From: Semisulcospira habei
Lineage: Eukaryota > Mollusca > Gastropoda > Semisulcospiridae
Assembly: GCA_036245525.1 (NCBI GenBank)
Contig: BTPG01000002.1
Span: forward strand, 161,472,093-161,536,092
Length of the DNA: 64,000 nucleotides
Direction of reading: 5' to 3'
Notes under the pieces: model-generated
What the model was told of the DNA's origin: nothing
The model's database searches: none
What the model saw: only the letters and a program-made list of their open reading frames with translations
Made by a program: the position numbers and the translations under genes
Part shown: piece after piece, positions 53,509 through 64,000 of the stretch
Numbering within the stretch: the first letter of the stretch is position 1
How the letters are laid out: each line of letters starts with the position of its first letter

Positions 53509-55759
53509 TTAACTCTTTCACTGCCAGTTTTGCATCTGAGCCAGTCTGTGGCTTTTATATATTTTTTTTGTAAACTCTCAAACTAGGTGACCACCAATTT
53601 AGTGTCCCTTCCCTCTTCATAGCTCTCTAGCATGCGAAACCAAGTTTAGTTCTCTCTGCAGTTAATTAAAGAACATTTCACCTAGGTGGCCACACAGGGC
53701 AATTAGGTCACACTCCCTTTTCACACTGTTTTCTATTAGCCTCTTGCAACACAAAGCTATGAATGAAGAACCTTTCTGCCAAAACAAAACATCCACGCGG
53801 AGCATATCACAGGAGAAACATTTTCAGCAATTCTTAACAAAATTAAGAGTTAGCGATTTTCACAACACTCTAATGCACTAAGTACCCCATGACAAAACTG
53901 TCGTCTGCAAGCCTGCATACAACCGTGCACATGCCCCAATAAGGCTCCCATGAACACACTAGGTCGACTTAAAATTCCCAGATTTTGCTCTTTTTCACAC
54001 CACCTGTCATGCCTTTTGTTGCTCAAAACGCCAAAAAAGGCAAAAAATTGAAGTTTTACACCCTAAAACAATTGCAAAAAGGGAGGATTTTTTAAAAACT
54101 ATTTCTGGTGGAAAAGTTACTACATGCACTGGAAGCAATTGCCCCATCTTGCCTGTATGTGACAGGCTCGATTTGCTGAGTTTCTTTTTCAACAGAAATA
54201 AGATCTGTTGATACTGTTGCTGATTTTGGTATAAAGGTAACAGGGTAAAATGTTAATATTTTGCAATTTTATGTGGGGTTTTGTGGCAGTGTTTATGTTG
54301 TTCAATACAGAAAAACAGAAAATCTGTAATTCATGTTTACAATCAGATGCCTGTAAACTAAATAAATTATAAGAAAAAAACAACAATAAAAGCTACACCT
54401 AAAAGCACAACTATTTTTCATTTTATCTGTGTAGTTTCATAAATATGTAACAGGGTACAAAACAAACTCTGCCTCAACTTTGGCATCAGAGCATTCAAAC
54501 AGGTGTGATTTGAGCTAAGTTAATAATGCTGAAAAATAGCAGCTTAGCCTTCCAGAAGGAAAACTGAAGCATGATGAAAGATTGGATAGTTCAGGGCTTA
54601 ATATTCATGGCACCAGTTCAGTAATTCAGTAATTCCTATTTATGTCCCCCTTGCACATGTAGTGATCAGGGACAATAAACGGCACCAGAGTGATGATGGA
54701 TGGACCTATCAAATGGGTTATGGCCACCAAAATTCTCAGATGTCTCAAGGGAGACAACCAGTTTGCATCCCTGGACCATTTAAAGCCCACAAGGAGGAAA
54801 CCAACGCCAGTGGTGTGTGACAGTTAACATGACAGTGTCACACATCATATGACAAATGACTGTTCCGACCAACCCTATCAAATGGCACTGCAATAATCCA
54901 CCAGTGTCTAATCCTGGATCCAGTGAGAGTACAAGGTAGACCACCAATTTCTCAGCACCATGTGACAAGGGAGGCGATCTAGTCACCCAGTCACACTCGC
55001 CCGTGGTTGAATGAACTTTGTCCCCAAAGTTCTACTGACCCTCAGTTGCACTCAAGCAACCAACCGTGGGATTGTACTGCCTTTGATTAGAATGGCGGGA
55101 AGTGAGCAACTGGAACAACATCAGTACAGCACAATTCTATCCCACTTCTGACACCAACTTGTAACAGGGTGCAAAAGCACACTGCCCCAACTTTGGCATC
55201 AAAGCATTGAAACCGATGTGATTTTTGGGCAAAATTAGTAGCCCTGAAAAATAGCAGCTTAGCCTTGATGAAGGAAAACTGAAGCTTGATGAGAGACAAA
55301 TCACGTCAGCCAATCACACAGCACTGGTCACCAAAATCTACAGGTGTCTCAAGGGAGACAGCCTGTTTGAATCTGTGGACCATTTAAGGCTTCCAGGGAG
55401 GCAAGCACTACCAGTGGTGTTTGACAACTAACATGACAGTTTCACCCATCATACGAAAAGTATGTGTCCAGACCAGCCCCATCAATTGGCACCGCTATCA
55501 TGCACTAGTGTCCAATCATTAATTCAGTGAGAGTACAACATAGACAACATATTGCCCAGGGCTGTGTGACAAGGGAGGGGATACAGTCACTCCATCACAA
55601 ACATACTCCCAAACATAAATGTGCTAGAGCTATTTTTCTGTGCCTACTGCTAACACTGATGTTAGCCTGAAAAACATGAGTGATGCTGGCACTGACTGCT
55701 GTAGGATGCTTGCACCGAGAGTGACTCAGCCCACGATTGACTGGCAGTGAAAGAGTTAA
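53509..55759. mobile_element. 2.25-kb element with 19-bp TTAA-containing inverted ends
   Basis: TTAACTCTTTCACTGCCAG at 53509 is exactly complementary to CTGGCAGTGAAAGAGTTAA ending at 55759. Inside, two related segments (about 54447-54990 and 55164-55600) share AACTTTGGCATCAGAGCATT and GTCTCAAGGGAGACA. No ORF above about 70 codons. It looks like a non-autonomous, piggyBac-type element. Confidence 0.68.
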
Positions 55760-57783
55760 ATACATGTAGTAGCATCAGGTGGAAGTACTTGAAGTAACAG
55801 TTTCAGCACATGTCCAACAATTTGGAGTGATTTTTGTTGTAAGATTTTATCATCTTTAGTAATCTTGTTGTTTATATTTACCTACATGTAGTTGTTTAGA
55901 TTTTATCATCTTTAATTATCTATATTTTATTTGTTTCAGTTTGTTGTGATTGGTTTGTTTCAATTAGTCTTTTGGGTTTTATTTTCTTTAGTTATTTAGA
56001 TTTCATTGTTTCAGTTTGTTTAGATTAGTCCTTTAGATGTTATTTTTCAACTAGCTTCTAAAATATTTAGATTTTGTCATCTCATTAAGTGAGATTTATT
56101 TAGATTTTTTGGGTTGTTTAGAGTTTATCATCTTTAGTCATTTAGATATGTTATAGAGGCTTACGCTTACTAGCACTGTGTGCTTCACAAGTGCCCATTT
56201 CACACGCTTGTACAAAAATTCATGTTTTAATCTAAGGAGATAGGTTTGAGTAAAGAGTACATATGAATTTGCAGATATGTTCCATAGTTTTCTGTATTTT
56301 ATGTGTATAAATTGTCAGATTACGTGATTTGGACATTTCCAGACTTAACCTCCGGAACCATCATGATCACATAATCATCCAATTACTGCCTGAAATCCAG
56401 CTGAAAATTAAGACAATTAATTCTTATCGCATAAAAACAAATATGCCTGACATGGATTTGACCCAAAAGTTAGTAATTTAGTTAGTAAAAGTTGATAATT
56501 GTTTATCTGACATATTCTGTCATGAATATCTATCAAATCACCAACTTTGAAGCAAATTAATCCTGTACTTTTGGGGATCTCACATGTGCAGACAAAAACA
56601 AACGTCTCCTCCATAGCCTTGACCTTGGAGTTAATGACTTGATTCTTGTTCATGGCACATGCTTACAATACACACTATCAATCCAAGTTTGAGCCAGACT
56701 GATCAGAGATGGTGCCAGAGATACCAACTGCAAAAGAATATCTGACAGTAAATCACACAAGGCTGCTACAGCCTTCACCTTCAAATTAGTGATCTAATTC
56801 TTGCAGCGAACACTCTACTTTGTTAATCTCCATCGAAACACCGAATTTGATGCAGTTTGGTCCAGTAGTTTCATAGACATATGCAGACAAAGAAATGTGG
56901 CCGCCATAAACTTGACATTAGAGTTAGTGACACGTTTCTTGTTTACAACACACCTTTGCACTACAAACTATCATAAGTCCATGTTTGAGCCAAATCAGTC
57001 CAATGGTGTCAGAAAAATCGCTTCATCAAAGCAACAGATTGGCACTGACAAATAAGCTGATTATCATATGGAATTGCATTTTCATCCATGTTTGAGCCCA
57101 GTATGAACACTTACACTTCTTTTGGCTCTAAATTCATATGTACAACATATATAAATTGTACAAATATGCAGTTGAAATTTCTGCTTTCCATTTGATCAGT
57201 CTTATGCTGCAGTATACTTGGTCAGTTGATACAGATTTACATAGACAAAAAAGAATATTTTTGTCAGTCTGGCATCATACAAAGCTATGTTTTGTTTATG
57301 TTCATGTATTTCATGATGCTCCATTCAAAAATCTGAGCATAAATAGGTTTTCTTTTTTCTAAAATTTTCATCAAAAATGTCCAACTTTGACAAATTATAA
57401 TTTTCTCCATTTTTTTTAAACACTCTAATTTACACATTTATTATATGATCTACTTCAAATTTTCGCATGTTTGTAGTGCTCCATATATAGAACAAATTTA
57501 CAAATACACTGATATCTTACATACTTTACCAACCATCTGTTCTTGAAAATGCATATTTGTTCAATATGATCAGCAGTACACCTGAGCCTCCATAAATATG
57601 TACATTTTGTTATCTGTAGTTAATGTTTGTTCTTCTGGATTCAGGCAGAGATTATTGTGACATTTTTTAAGATACTAGCCAAAGTTATTGGGCCAACACA
57701 GTGTGGCCCTGGCATGATCAATATGTGTGGCACTGCAGGCGCACTACTCTGATCCATCATTTGTTCACTTCTATTCACTTCAG
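55760..57783. other. End of intron 14
   Basis: Degenerate TTTAGATTTTATCATCTTTA repeats at 55840-56150, then AT-rich sequence with about three diverged copies of a segment containing TTGACCTTGGAGTTAATGAC (56600-57060). No gene. Confidence 0.45.
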
Positions 57784-57914
57784 CTAGTTCCCTGGCCACG
57801 GGGCGCAAAACCAGCACCATCGATGCTGTGAAGGGGAAGGATAAGCACCACGGCAGCCTGATGGGGGTCAAGACTGTCAACACCTCCTCTGTTGAGGGAG
57901 GCACCGGCAGTCAG
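57784..57914 (+). CDS. HYDIN: HYDIN exon 15 of window
   Basis: The exon is 131 nt, phase 1 to phase 0, between TTCACTTCAG and GTATAT. The peptide is a basic, Gly/Ser/Thr-rich linker (ATGRKTSTIDAVKGKDKHHG and on). It is recognised by open frame, splice sites and phase rather than by a domain. Confidence 0.8.
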
Positions 57915-58025
57915 GTATATTGCAACTTCAGCTCTAGAAAAACTGATTGCCAATAATAATGGGCCTCTGTTGGTCTGGATCGACCATAGATAATGCATCC
58001 TAGTTGTTCTGATCTGATTGCCTGC

Positions 58026-59660
58026 TTAGCTGGATTTGAAGCACCATCTTTTGTGACTGTGGAGGCCAATGCGGGAGTGGCAGTCCCTGCTGCAAAGATC
58101 ACTAATGTACGTGGTGACTGGTCTGATGGAGTTGTTGCACTCCTTTCTGCATGCCCGCTTGTCTGCTGCTACTTTTGACATCTTGAATTCCCCTGAATTG
58201 AGGTGTTGGTGGAGGATACTTCTCCACTTTGCACGGTCATCCGCAAGGTGTTCCCAGGACCCAGTGTCAATGTCCATCGCTCTCATGTCCCTCTTGCAGA
58301 CATCTACAGATTGTAGCTTGGGGCGACCACTGTTTCTTCTCCCAGCTGCCAGTTCTCCGTAGAGGATGTCTTTCGGGATGCGGCCATCTTCCATGCAGTG
58401 AACGTGGCTGAGCCAGCGCAGTCTGTGTTGTCTGAGTAGGGTGTACATGCTGGAAAGGCATTTGTCCACACTCGACTTGTGAGGCGTGCAAGAGTTGCAG
58501 CAGCCTTCCCGATCTTCTTGTCAATCTCAATGTCCAGAGAGAGGTTATCGGTGAGGGTGGACCCAGGGTATGTGAACTGGTGGACGACATCAAGCTCATA
58601 GTTGTCAGTGGTGATGAATGGCTGTGTCTCTGTGTCCTGTCCCAAGACGTTCGTCTTCTTTAGACTGATAGTCAGTCCGAAGTCCTTGCAAGCTGGGAGA
58701 ATCGGTCCATCAGTGACTGTAGTTCCTGCTGGGTATGGGTCGAAACAGCGCATCGTCAGCGAACAGCATGTCCCTGATGATGGCTTCGCGTATCCTTGTC
58801 TTGGCTTTGAGGCAGGCAAGGTTGAAAAGCCTGCCATCTGATCTGGTCCGCAGGTAGATTCCTTCTATTGCATTACCAAAGGCATGCTTGAGCAGGACAG
58901 CGAAGAAGATCCCAAAGAGAGTAGGGGCCAGGACGCGGCCTTGTTTGACTCTGCTGCATACGTCAAAGGGTTCGGATGTGCTGCCATTGAACTGCACTTC
59001 CCCATCATATTGGTGTGGAAGGATTCTATCATACTCTGCAGTTTGGGCGGGCATCCAATCTTTGAGAGGATCTTGAACAGGCCGTCTCTACTGACCAGGT
59101 CGAAGGCTTTGGTGAAGTCAATAAAAACGACCTACAGAGGCATGTGTTGTTCCCTGCACTTCTCCTGGAGTTGACGGAGGGAGAAGACCATGTCTACCGT
59201 TGACCACTCAGCTCGGAAACCACACTGTGACTTGGGATAGACACGTTCTGCCAGCTTCTGCAAACGGATCAAGATGACCCGGGCAAAGACTTTGCCGACA
59301 ATGTTGAGAAGGGAGATGCCTCTGTAGTTGTTACAGTCGCTTCTCTGGCCCTTGTTCTTGTAGAGGGTGGTGATCATGGCATCCCTCATGTCTTGTGGTA
59401 CCTCTCCTTCCTGCCAGCACTGGAGTAGGATCTCATGCAGGGGAGAAGGAGGGTGGCCTTGCAGTTCTTGATCAAATCCGGGGGGGGGATCCCATTGTTG
59501 CCTGGGGCTTTGCCTAAAGCCAAGCTGTCAATGGCTTTGCTGAGCTCCTCAGTTGTTGGCACTGCATCTAACTCATCTATTACAGGCAGGCCTTTTGGGG
59601 GGGGGGGGGGGGGCGCATCACAGCATGATATAGGCCTTTCCCCCATACGTTCGCAAAATT
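58026..59660 (-). pseudogene. LINE 2 reverse transcriptase part, minus strand
   Basis: In order on the minus strand: SKAIDSLALGKAPGNNGIPP, SDCNNYRGISLLNIVGKVFA, QCGFRAEWSTVDMVFSLRQL, then VFIDFTKAFD (frame shift), SRVKQGRVLAPTLFGIFFAV, DMLFADDALF (catalytic FADD present), DFGLTISLKKTNVLGQD, and the C-terminal LRWLSHVHCMEDGRIPKDIL. At least three frameshifts and a G tract at 59597-59613. Same broad family as LINE 1. Confidence 0.86.
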
Positions 59661-59752
59661 GTTTTATTGTTCACCTTACACCTTAGCTGAACTAATATAT
59701 TTTCTAATTACAAACAGACATAATCAGGGTCTTGGACATTATGTGATGTTGT

Positions 59753-59965
59753 TTAACTCATTCAGTCCCAAATCACCAAAGCAAGATATAGATTGACCAT
59801 GATATTTCAAGGGTGGTGCCAGAATAGCTTGGCGCCTATAGGTGCTAAGCTATTTTGGCACCACCCTTGAACTATCCTGGTCGATTTGTCTCCTGAATTG
59901 TAATGCAGTCCTCAGAGGACAACTCCAAAATGTGGGTATTTTGTACTTGGAACACAGTGGGTTAA
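59753..59965. mobile_element. Palindromic TTAA MITE, copy at 59.8 kb
   Basis: TTAACTCATTCAGTCCC to CACAGTGGGTTAA with arms GGTGGTGCCAGAATAGCTTG / GGCACCACCCTTGAAC. Divergent subfamily like 52713. Confidence 0.8.
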
Positions 59966-60374
59966 AACATTAAGCCCTAAGTTTGAAATTGTTGCAGTTG
60001 GTAGTTGTTGTTTACCTGACAGTTTGCAGGTAGTGTTTTCACAATCAGATGTACTGCCCACAGTTGGGAGTTGTTGTAAGAAATTGTGACAGTTACTATC
60101 AGATTTATTCAGTACAATGTGCGAAGGGCTTTTCAACAAAATACGCCTAGCGGAGTGCAGTACCCAACAAAACGTCTTACCAGAGGCATTTGTTTGGTCT
60201 TACAGAGAGCCTATTCCGAACGCAGCTAGCTGTAGGCAGACGTATAGACTGCATGCATGTCCTTTCCAATCAGTTTAGAAGAATTTGAATATAATGAATG
60301 TAAGGAAAATAATTTCTAGTCTCAATACTGAAATTTTCTTGAAGAGTGTCAGTGTTACTGAAGATGTGCTTTTT

Positions 60375-60534
60375 TTCCACATGTTCTAGTTTTAATAATA
60401 ATAATACATAGTTTTTATATAGCGCCCTTCCCCACGAACAGCAAGCTCGGAGCGCTTTACAGCACAAAAAAATATTAAAAAGGAGAAAAATTAGAACACA
60501 CTCACTCTTTAAATGTAGGCGCATTCCTAACACG

Positions 60535-60604
<70 letters not shown>

Positions 60605-61516
60605 CCTATCAACATGGGGAAACAACCAACATTTCCAGGCAGCACATCCAGACTAAGCTAATCTTGATATGCTACCTGGAAAAGATGGGTCTTCAAATTT
60701 GTTTTGAAGGTCAACAGGGTAGGGGAAAGACGGACATGCAGTGGAAGTGAGTTCCAGACGTGAGGGGCCTGATAACTGAAAGAACGGGCACCAGCAGTTT
60801 TTAGGCTGACTCTGGGCTGAACAAGCAGTTTTTGTGAGCTTGAGCGTAGACTTCTACTAGGATTGTGTGAGGCAAGGGAAGAAGACAGATATGCAGGAAG
60901 CGTATTGTCATAGTGTTTGTATGCCAAAGTGGCCAGCTTGTACTCTATTCTCTGTTCGACAGGTAGCCAGTGGAGATGCTTTAGCAGTGGTGTGACATGA
61001 TCAGTACGTTTTTTGCGAAGGACTAACCGGGCTGCATTATTCTGGATACGCTGAATGCGAGTGAGTTGATCAGATGAGATACCAGCAAGGAGGGAATTAC
61101 AGTAATCTAGACGGGACAGAATGCGAGAGCATATGAGCTGGGCAGTAGCCTTTTCTGTCAAAAAGCATCTGATCATACCTATTCTGCGGAGCTCCAGGTA
61201 GGCAGTGCGGCAAAGATGGCTAACCTGTTTTTCCATCGATAAACTTGAATCCAGGAATACACCCAGATTTTTTACATAGGATTTGAAAGAAATGTCTTGG
61301 CCACCTATGGAAATATGATCACAGCTGGAGGCGGATGTTCTAGCTCGAGTACCAACAAGCATGCTCTCTGTTTTATCATCATTTAACTTGAGTCTGTTGC
61401 AAGTCATCCAGTCTTTGACTTCAACTATACACTTCTCCACATTGGAGACAATGGTCTGCAGTTTACCAGGATGGTCAGACTTAGAGATCTGAGTGTCATC
61501 AGCATACTTGTGATAC
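60375..61516 (-). pseudogene. 5'-truncated L2/CR1-like LINE, minus strand
   Basis: Starts at the RT active site (EYHKYADDTQIS), then an open 260-codon stretch (60658-61440): VKDWMTCNRLKLNDDKTESM, VKNLGVFLDSSLSMEKQVSH, SRLDYCNSLLAGIS, HWLPVEQRIEYKLATL, APHVWNSLPLHVRLS, TFKTNLKTHLF. The 3' part has a (GT)n tract (60540-60602) and ends with TATATAGCGC and ATTATTATTA, a common tail in this clade. Its frame is intact, so the insertion is fairly recent. Confidence 0.88.
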
Positions 61517-61804
61517 TCACAGCTATTCTTGCTGTGTGTTTTGTGTTACTGCTTCTATGTGGGCTGGATGAATTGGATTCAAACCACAGATGCACTCACA
61601 AAATACAGGGAAGCCATCTTCTCAACTTGGTGGCTAACACGCTATTTATTCAATGAGCATGTGCAGTCACTAAGGGACATAATCACCGGAGAGAGACAAC
61701 TTCTATACAGGAGTTGTCTCCCATGCTTCATAATATGACAGTGTGCAAATCAGATAGCAGCATCAGATTCAAAAATGTGAATTAATTCAAATAAAATGGA
61801 ATAT

Positions 61805-62400
61805 TTAATGGTGCTGTGCCACTGGTGACAGCATGAATGCTACTCCTTCTGTATGGGGGGCATTCTCCTCTTCATGACCTGAATACAGAATCATCTCCCC
61901 ACTTAACAGCCTTTTCTGGCCAGACTGCGTCCATCTGGCTTCACTGATACCTAGCAGGGAAAGGTTGTACTTTTGCATTTCCGCTGCTATCTGGGCGGCC
62001 TTGCCGCTCTGGTACATGGTCTTGACGTTCCATGTGCCCATGGTTGTGTCCCTGGATAGAGAGAGGCGGCTCGGTCCTGTGGCTTCCAAAGACTTCCGGC
62101 TTTCACCACAGGACGTCATAAGTCTTCTGGTAGAAGAACCTTCCTCCTACAGGAAAGGAATTACTGTTAGTCTTTTCGTCGGCGTTTTTGTAGCTATTTC
62201 CTTTTTTGCAAGGTGGGGAAGCTACCCCCACGCCCAACCCCCTTACTAGGAGGACCAGGGGTTTTCTGTCGGGGTCACCTTCCCTTAGACCATGTTGGTT
62301 CACGGCACCTTATTTCATTTGGTGCACCCCTCTCACGAGGGACCCCCTATCCACCACCCAGGGGACGCGCCTCAACGCCATATGGTCCCAGCGCGAGGTC
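61805..62400 (-). pseudogene. LINE endonuclease N-terminus, minus strand
   Basis: MGTWNVKTMYQSGKAAQIAA, LLGISEARWTQSGQKRLLSG and HTEGVAFMLS are the start of an APE endonuclease; a G/C-rich 5' leader lies at 62120-62400. It stops at 61805. It may be the 5' part of LINE 2, with the middle lost and later insertions (60375-61516, 59753-59965) between. Confidence 0.8.
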
Positions 62401-62619
62401 TGACAGACTGAGCTCTCGCCTAAACTCACTAAAACTCCCCGTGCCAAACATTCCTTAAAGATTCCACGTTGGTCTCGTGCCACACTGAATAGTTGTCACA
62501 AGACAAACCCTAACAAAACTGTACCGTATTAAACCTACTATGTGAACCCTATGCACGAGCATAGAGCCAGCAGTGTATCATAATACACAATCGACTGCCT
62601 AGTCAATGCAGGCAGTTTA

Positions 62620-62815
62620 AACTTATTATCTTCACTGCCAGTGCTGGCAGATTGTGTCTGAAAGCCTTGTTCATTCAGCACCAAACAGCCTCAGCTGTCC
62701 AGGATCATAGATGCAAAGTGGGGTTAGCAAGAGGCATAGATCCTCATTAGCCCCCACAACTGCAGGGGCCATGAGGATATATGTGTTCACTTGTTCTCAC
62801 CATTGAAGGGTAAAG
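62620..62815. mobile_element. Second TTAA MITE family, partial copy
   Basis: CTTCACTGCCAGTGCTGGCA, GATTGTGTCTGAAAGCC and CACCATTGAAGGGT resemble the element at 47663 with worn ends. Confidence 0.5.
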
Positions 62816-62945
62816 TGCACTTGCTGTAGTGCAAGAAACATCAAATGACCTCCAGTTTACATTGTTTTGGTGCTGAGCAGTTTTAGTTTAACTATGCTGT
62901 CTATACTGATAGAATAGTCAACTGACTTTACATTACACTGTGCAG

Positions 62946-63086
62946 GTGCCGAGCAGTCCTCCTCCCCTGGCAGCACCCATTGCACGTCGACTGAGCATCA
63001 GTGCCAGCGTGGCAGGTGAGGAGGGTCTGATGAGCTGTGTGCTGCCAGAGGAGCTGCTGGTGGAGATAATGGCCGAGCGCCTGCAG
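62946..63086 (+). CDS. HYDIN: HYDIN exon 16 of window
   Basis: Forty-seven codons, phase 0 at both ends, between ACTGTGCAG and GTACAG. A Pro/Ala linker (VPSSPPPLAAPIARRLSIS) precedes LPEELLVEIMAERLQ, the conserved helix that follows the nucleotide-binding segment in HYDIN proteins. The next exon lies beyond the window. Confidence 0.93.
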
Positions 63087-63299
63087 GTACAGTAACACAC
63101 TCTCCTATACCATAGAAGTGTAGTGTTCATATACTGTCAGGACTAGACGGACAAAGCGGCTGACACTTCTGTAACTGTTGCTTTATAGTCACCGAGCACG
63201 GAGTGCAAGGTAATTATGAATCGGTGTTTGTCTAAAAATTATAGTATATGAATGCTCCACTTCTATGTTGGAATACTCCACTTCCATGTTTATTTCTTC

Positions 63300-63524
63300 A
63301 AAAACGTTACCGATGGCATTACTGATAGGAAGATATATTTAGCTTATCAATTTCAGCCTCCAAAATTGTGTGTTGCTACACACCCAGGGACGTAACTCTA
63401 GCAAGCAGTTACCTAGTCCCCTGAGTGGCCTCCCTATCCTCCGAGTAGCCTTGCGAGAGTCTGTTAGTGCCAGTTCTATGCTTAACTTTCATTTTGTTCA
63501 GATAACTGGTTTTCAGTCTCCGCA
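63300..63524 (+). mobile_element. DIRS left end F
   Basis: TTATTTCTTCAAAAACGTTA opens a left inverted repeat and leader, cut at 63524 by element G. Confidence 0.78.
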
Positions 63525-64000
63525 TTATTTCTTCAAAAACGTTACCGATGGTATTACTAAGAAGAAGATACTTAGCCTGTCAATTTCAGCCTCCAAAATT
63601 GTTGTGTGTTGCTACAGGGACATAACTCTAGCAAGCAGTTACCTAATCCCCTGAGTGGCCTCCCTATCCTTCGGATAGCCTCCCTTCCCAATCTCGCGAG
63701 AGTCTGTTATTGCCAGTTCTATACTTAGCTTCCATTTTGTTCGGTTTCGTTGTTTTCAGTCTCCGCGTTGCTTCTTCTCTTTTGTTCACTTTTTCGGTTT
63801 TGATCTTCTTACAATGGCCAGGTAAGGCCTTGGACATTGTCTCGCCCGGTGATTGCAAGCCTACTGGGGCAATTTCCGTGGAATTACAGCGTTTTGGCCA
63901 TTCTTTTCGACTTCGTCTCCGACGGTCGGTTACAACGGTCGTGTACTTGGTACTGTGCCCCAGGTCACGCACGGTCCTTTTATGTTTCCATTCCTTGTTG
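63525..64000 (+). mobile_element. DIRS left end G, continues beyond window
   Basis: A second TTATTTCTTCAAAAACGTTA start inside F. Leader, ATGGCCAG (63814-63821) and GTAAGG follow. The window ends in CCTTGTTG, just where the acceptor CAG is expected. Confidence 0.82.

Noticed and set aside
55840..56150. Possible AT-rich regulatory or matrix-attachment region
   Set aside because: Only degenerate TTTAGATTTTATCATC repeats are visible; no independent support.

Overview
This is metazoan nuclear DNA: one large intron-rich gene packed with transposable elements and tandem repeats. The repeat types (DIRS retrotransposons, palindromic TTAA-flanked MITEs, a dispersed repeat carrying AGGTCAAGGTCAC, a SINE-like tail) suggest an invertebrate, probably a mollusc. 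That placement is inferred.

The gene is HYDIN, the giant ASH/MSP-domain protein of the central apparatus of motile cilia. Sixteen internal exons on the + strand, from 109 to 63086, join into 3,090 nt (1,030 codons) with no stop. All introns are GT-AG and all exon phases agree. The gene runs off both ends of the window. Exons 12-13 carry HYDIN's P-loop region (GAPLSGKT).

The introns hold most of the DNA. Intron 2 (1029-15451) holds DIRS element A (1418-9667) with element B nested in it (5254-8694), a fragment H (about 10699) and a decayed LINE (11495-14096). Intron 6 (18838-24212) holds a 321-bp fold-back element and a 1.26-kb DIRS derivative I. Intron 11 (28317-46771) holds DIRS element E (28517-43463), interrupted by element D (28736-34972), a 585-bp TRIM-like LTR element and an inverted DIRS fragment C. 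Intron 14 has a 2.25-kb element with TTAA termini. Intron 15 has two minus-strand LINEs. Two nested DIRS left ends (F, G) follow exon 16.

The DIRS copies share one layout: a long left inverted repeat, ORF1 (Gag-like) that starts in an 8-nt mini-exon (ATGGCCAG) before an intron of about 180 nt, RT, RNase H, a connection region, a tyrosine recombinase, an internal complementary region, and the right inverted repeat. No copy here looks intact. D has near-identical inverted repeats but lacks the RT active site and the recombinase tyrosine, so it was probably mobilised in trans.

The most unusual pattern is in HYDIN itself. Several splice junctions (exons 4, 6, 8, 9, 10, 11, 12, 16) are next to tandem copies of the junction sequence. 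Exon 8 has a second copy of its last 21 codons, still in frame and followed by a GTAAGT donor.
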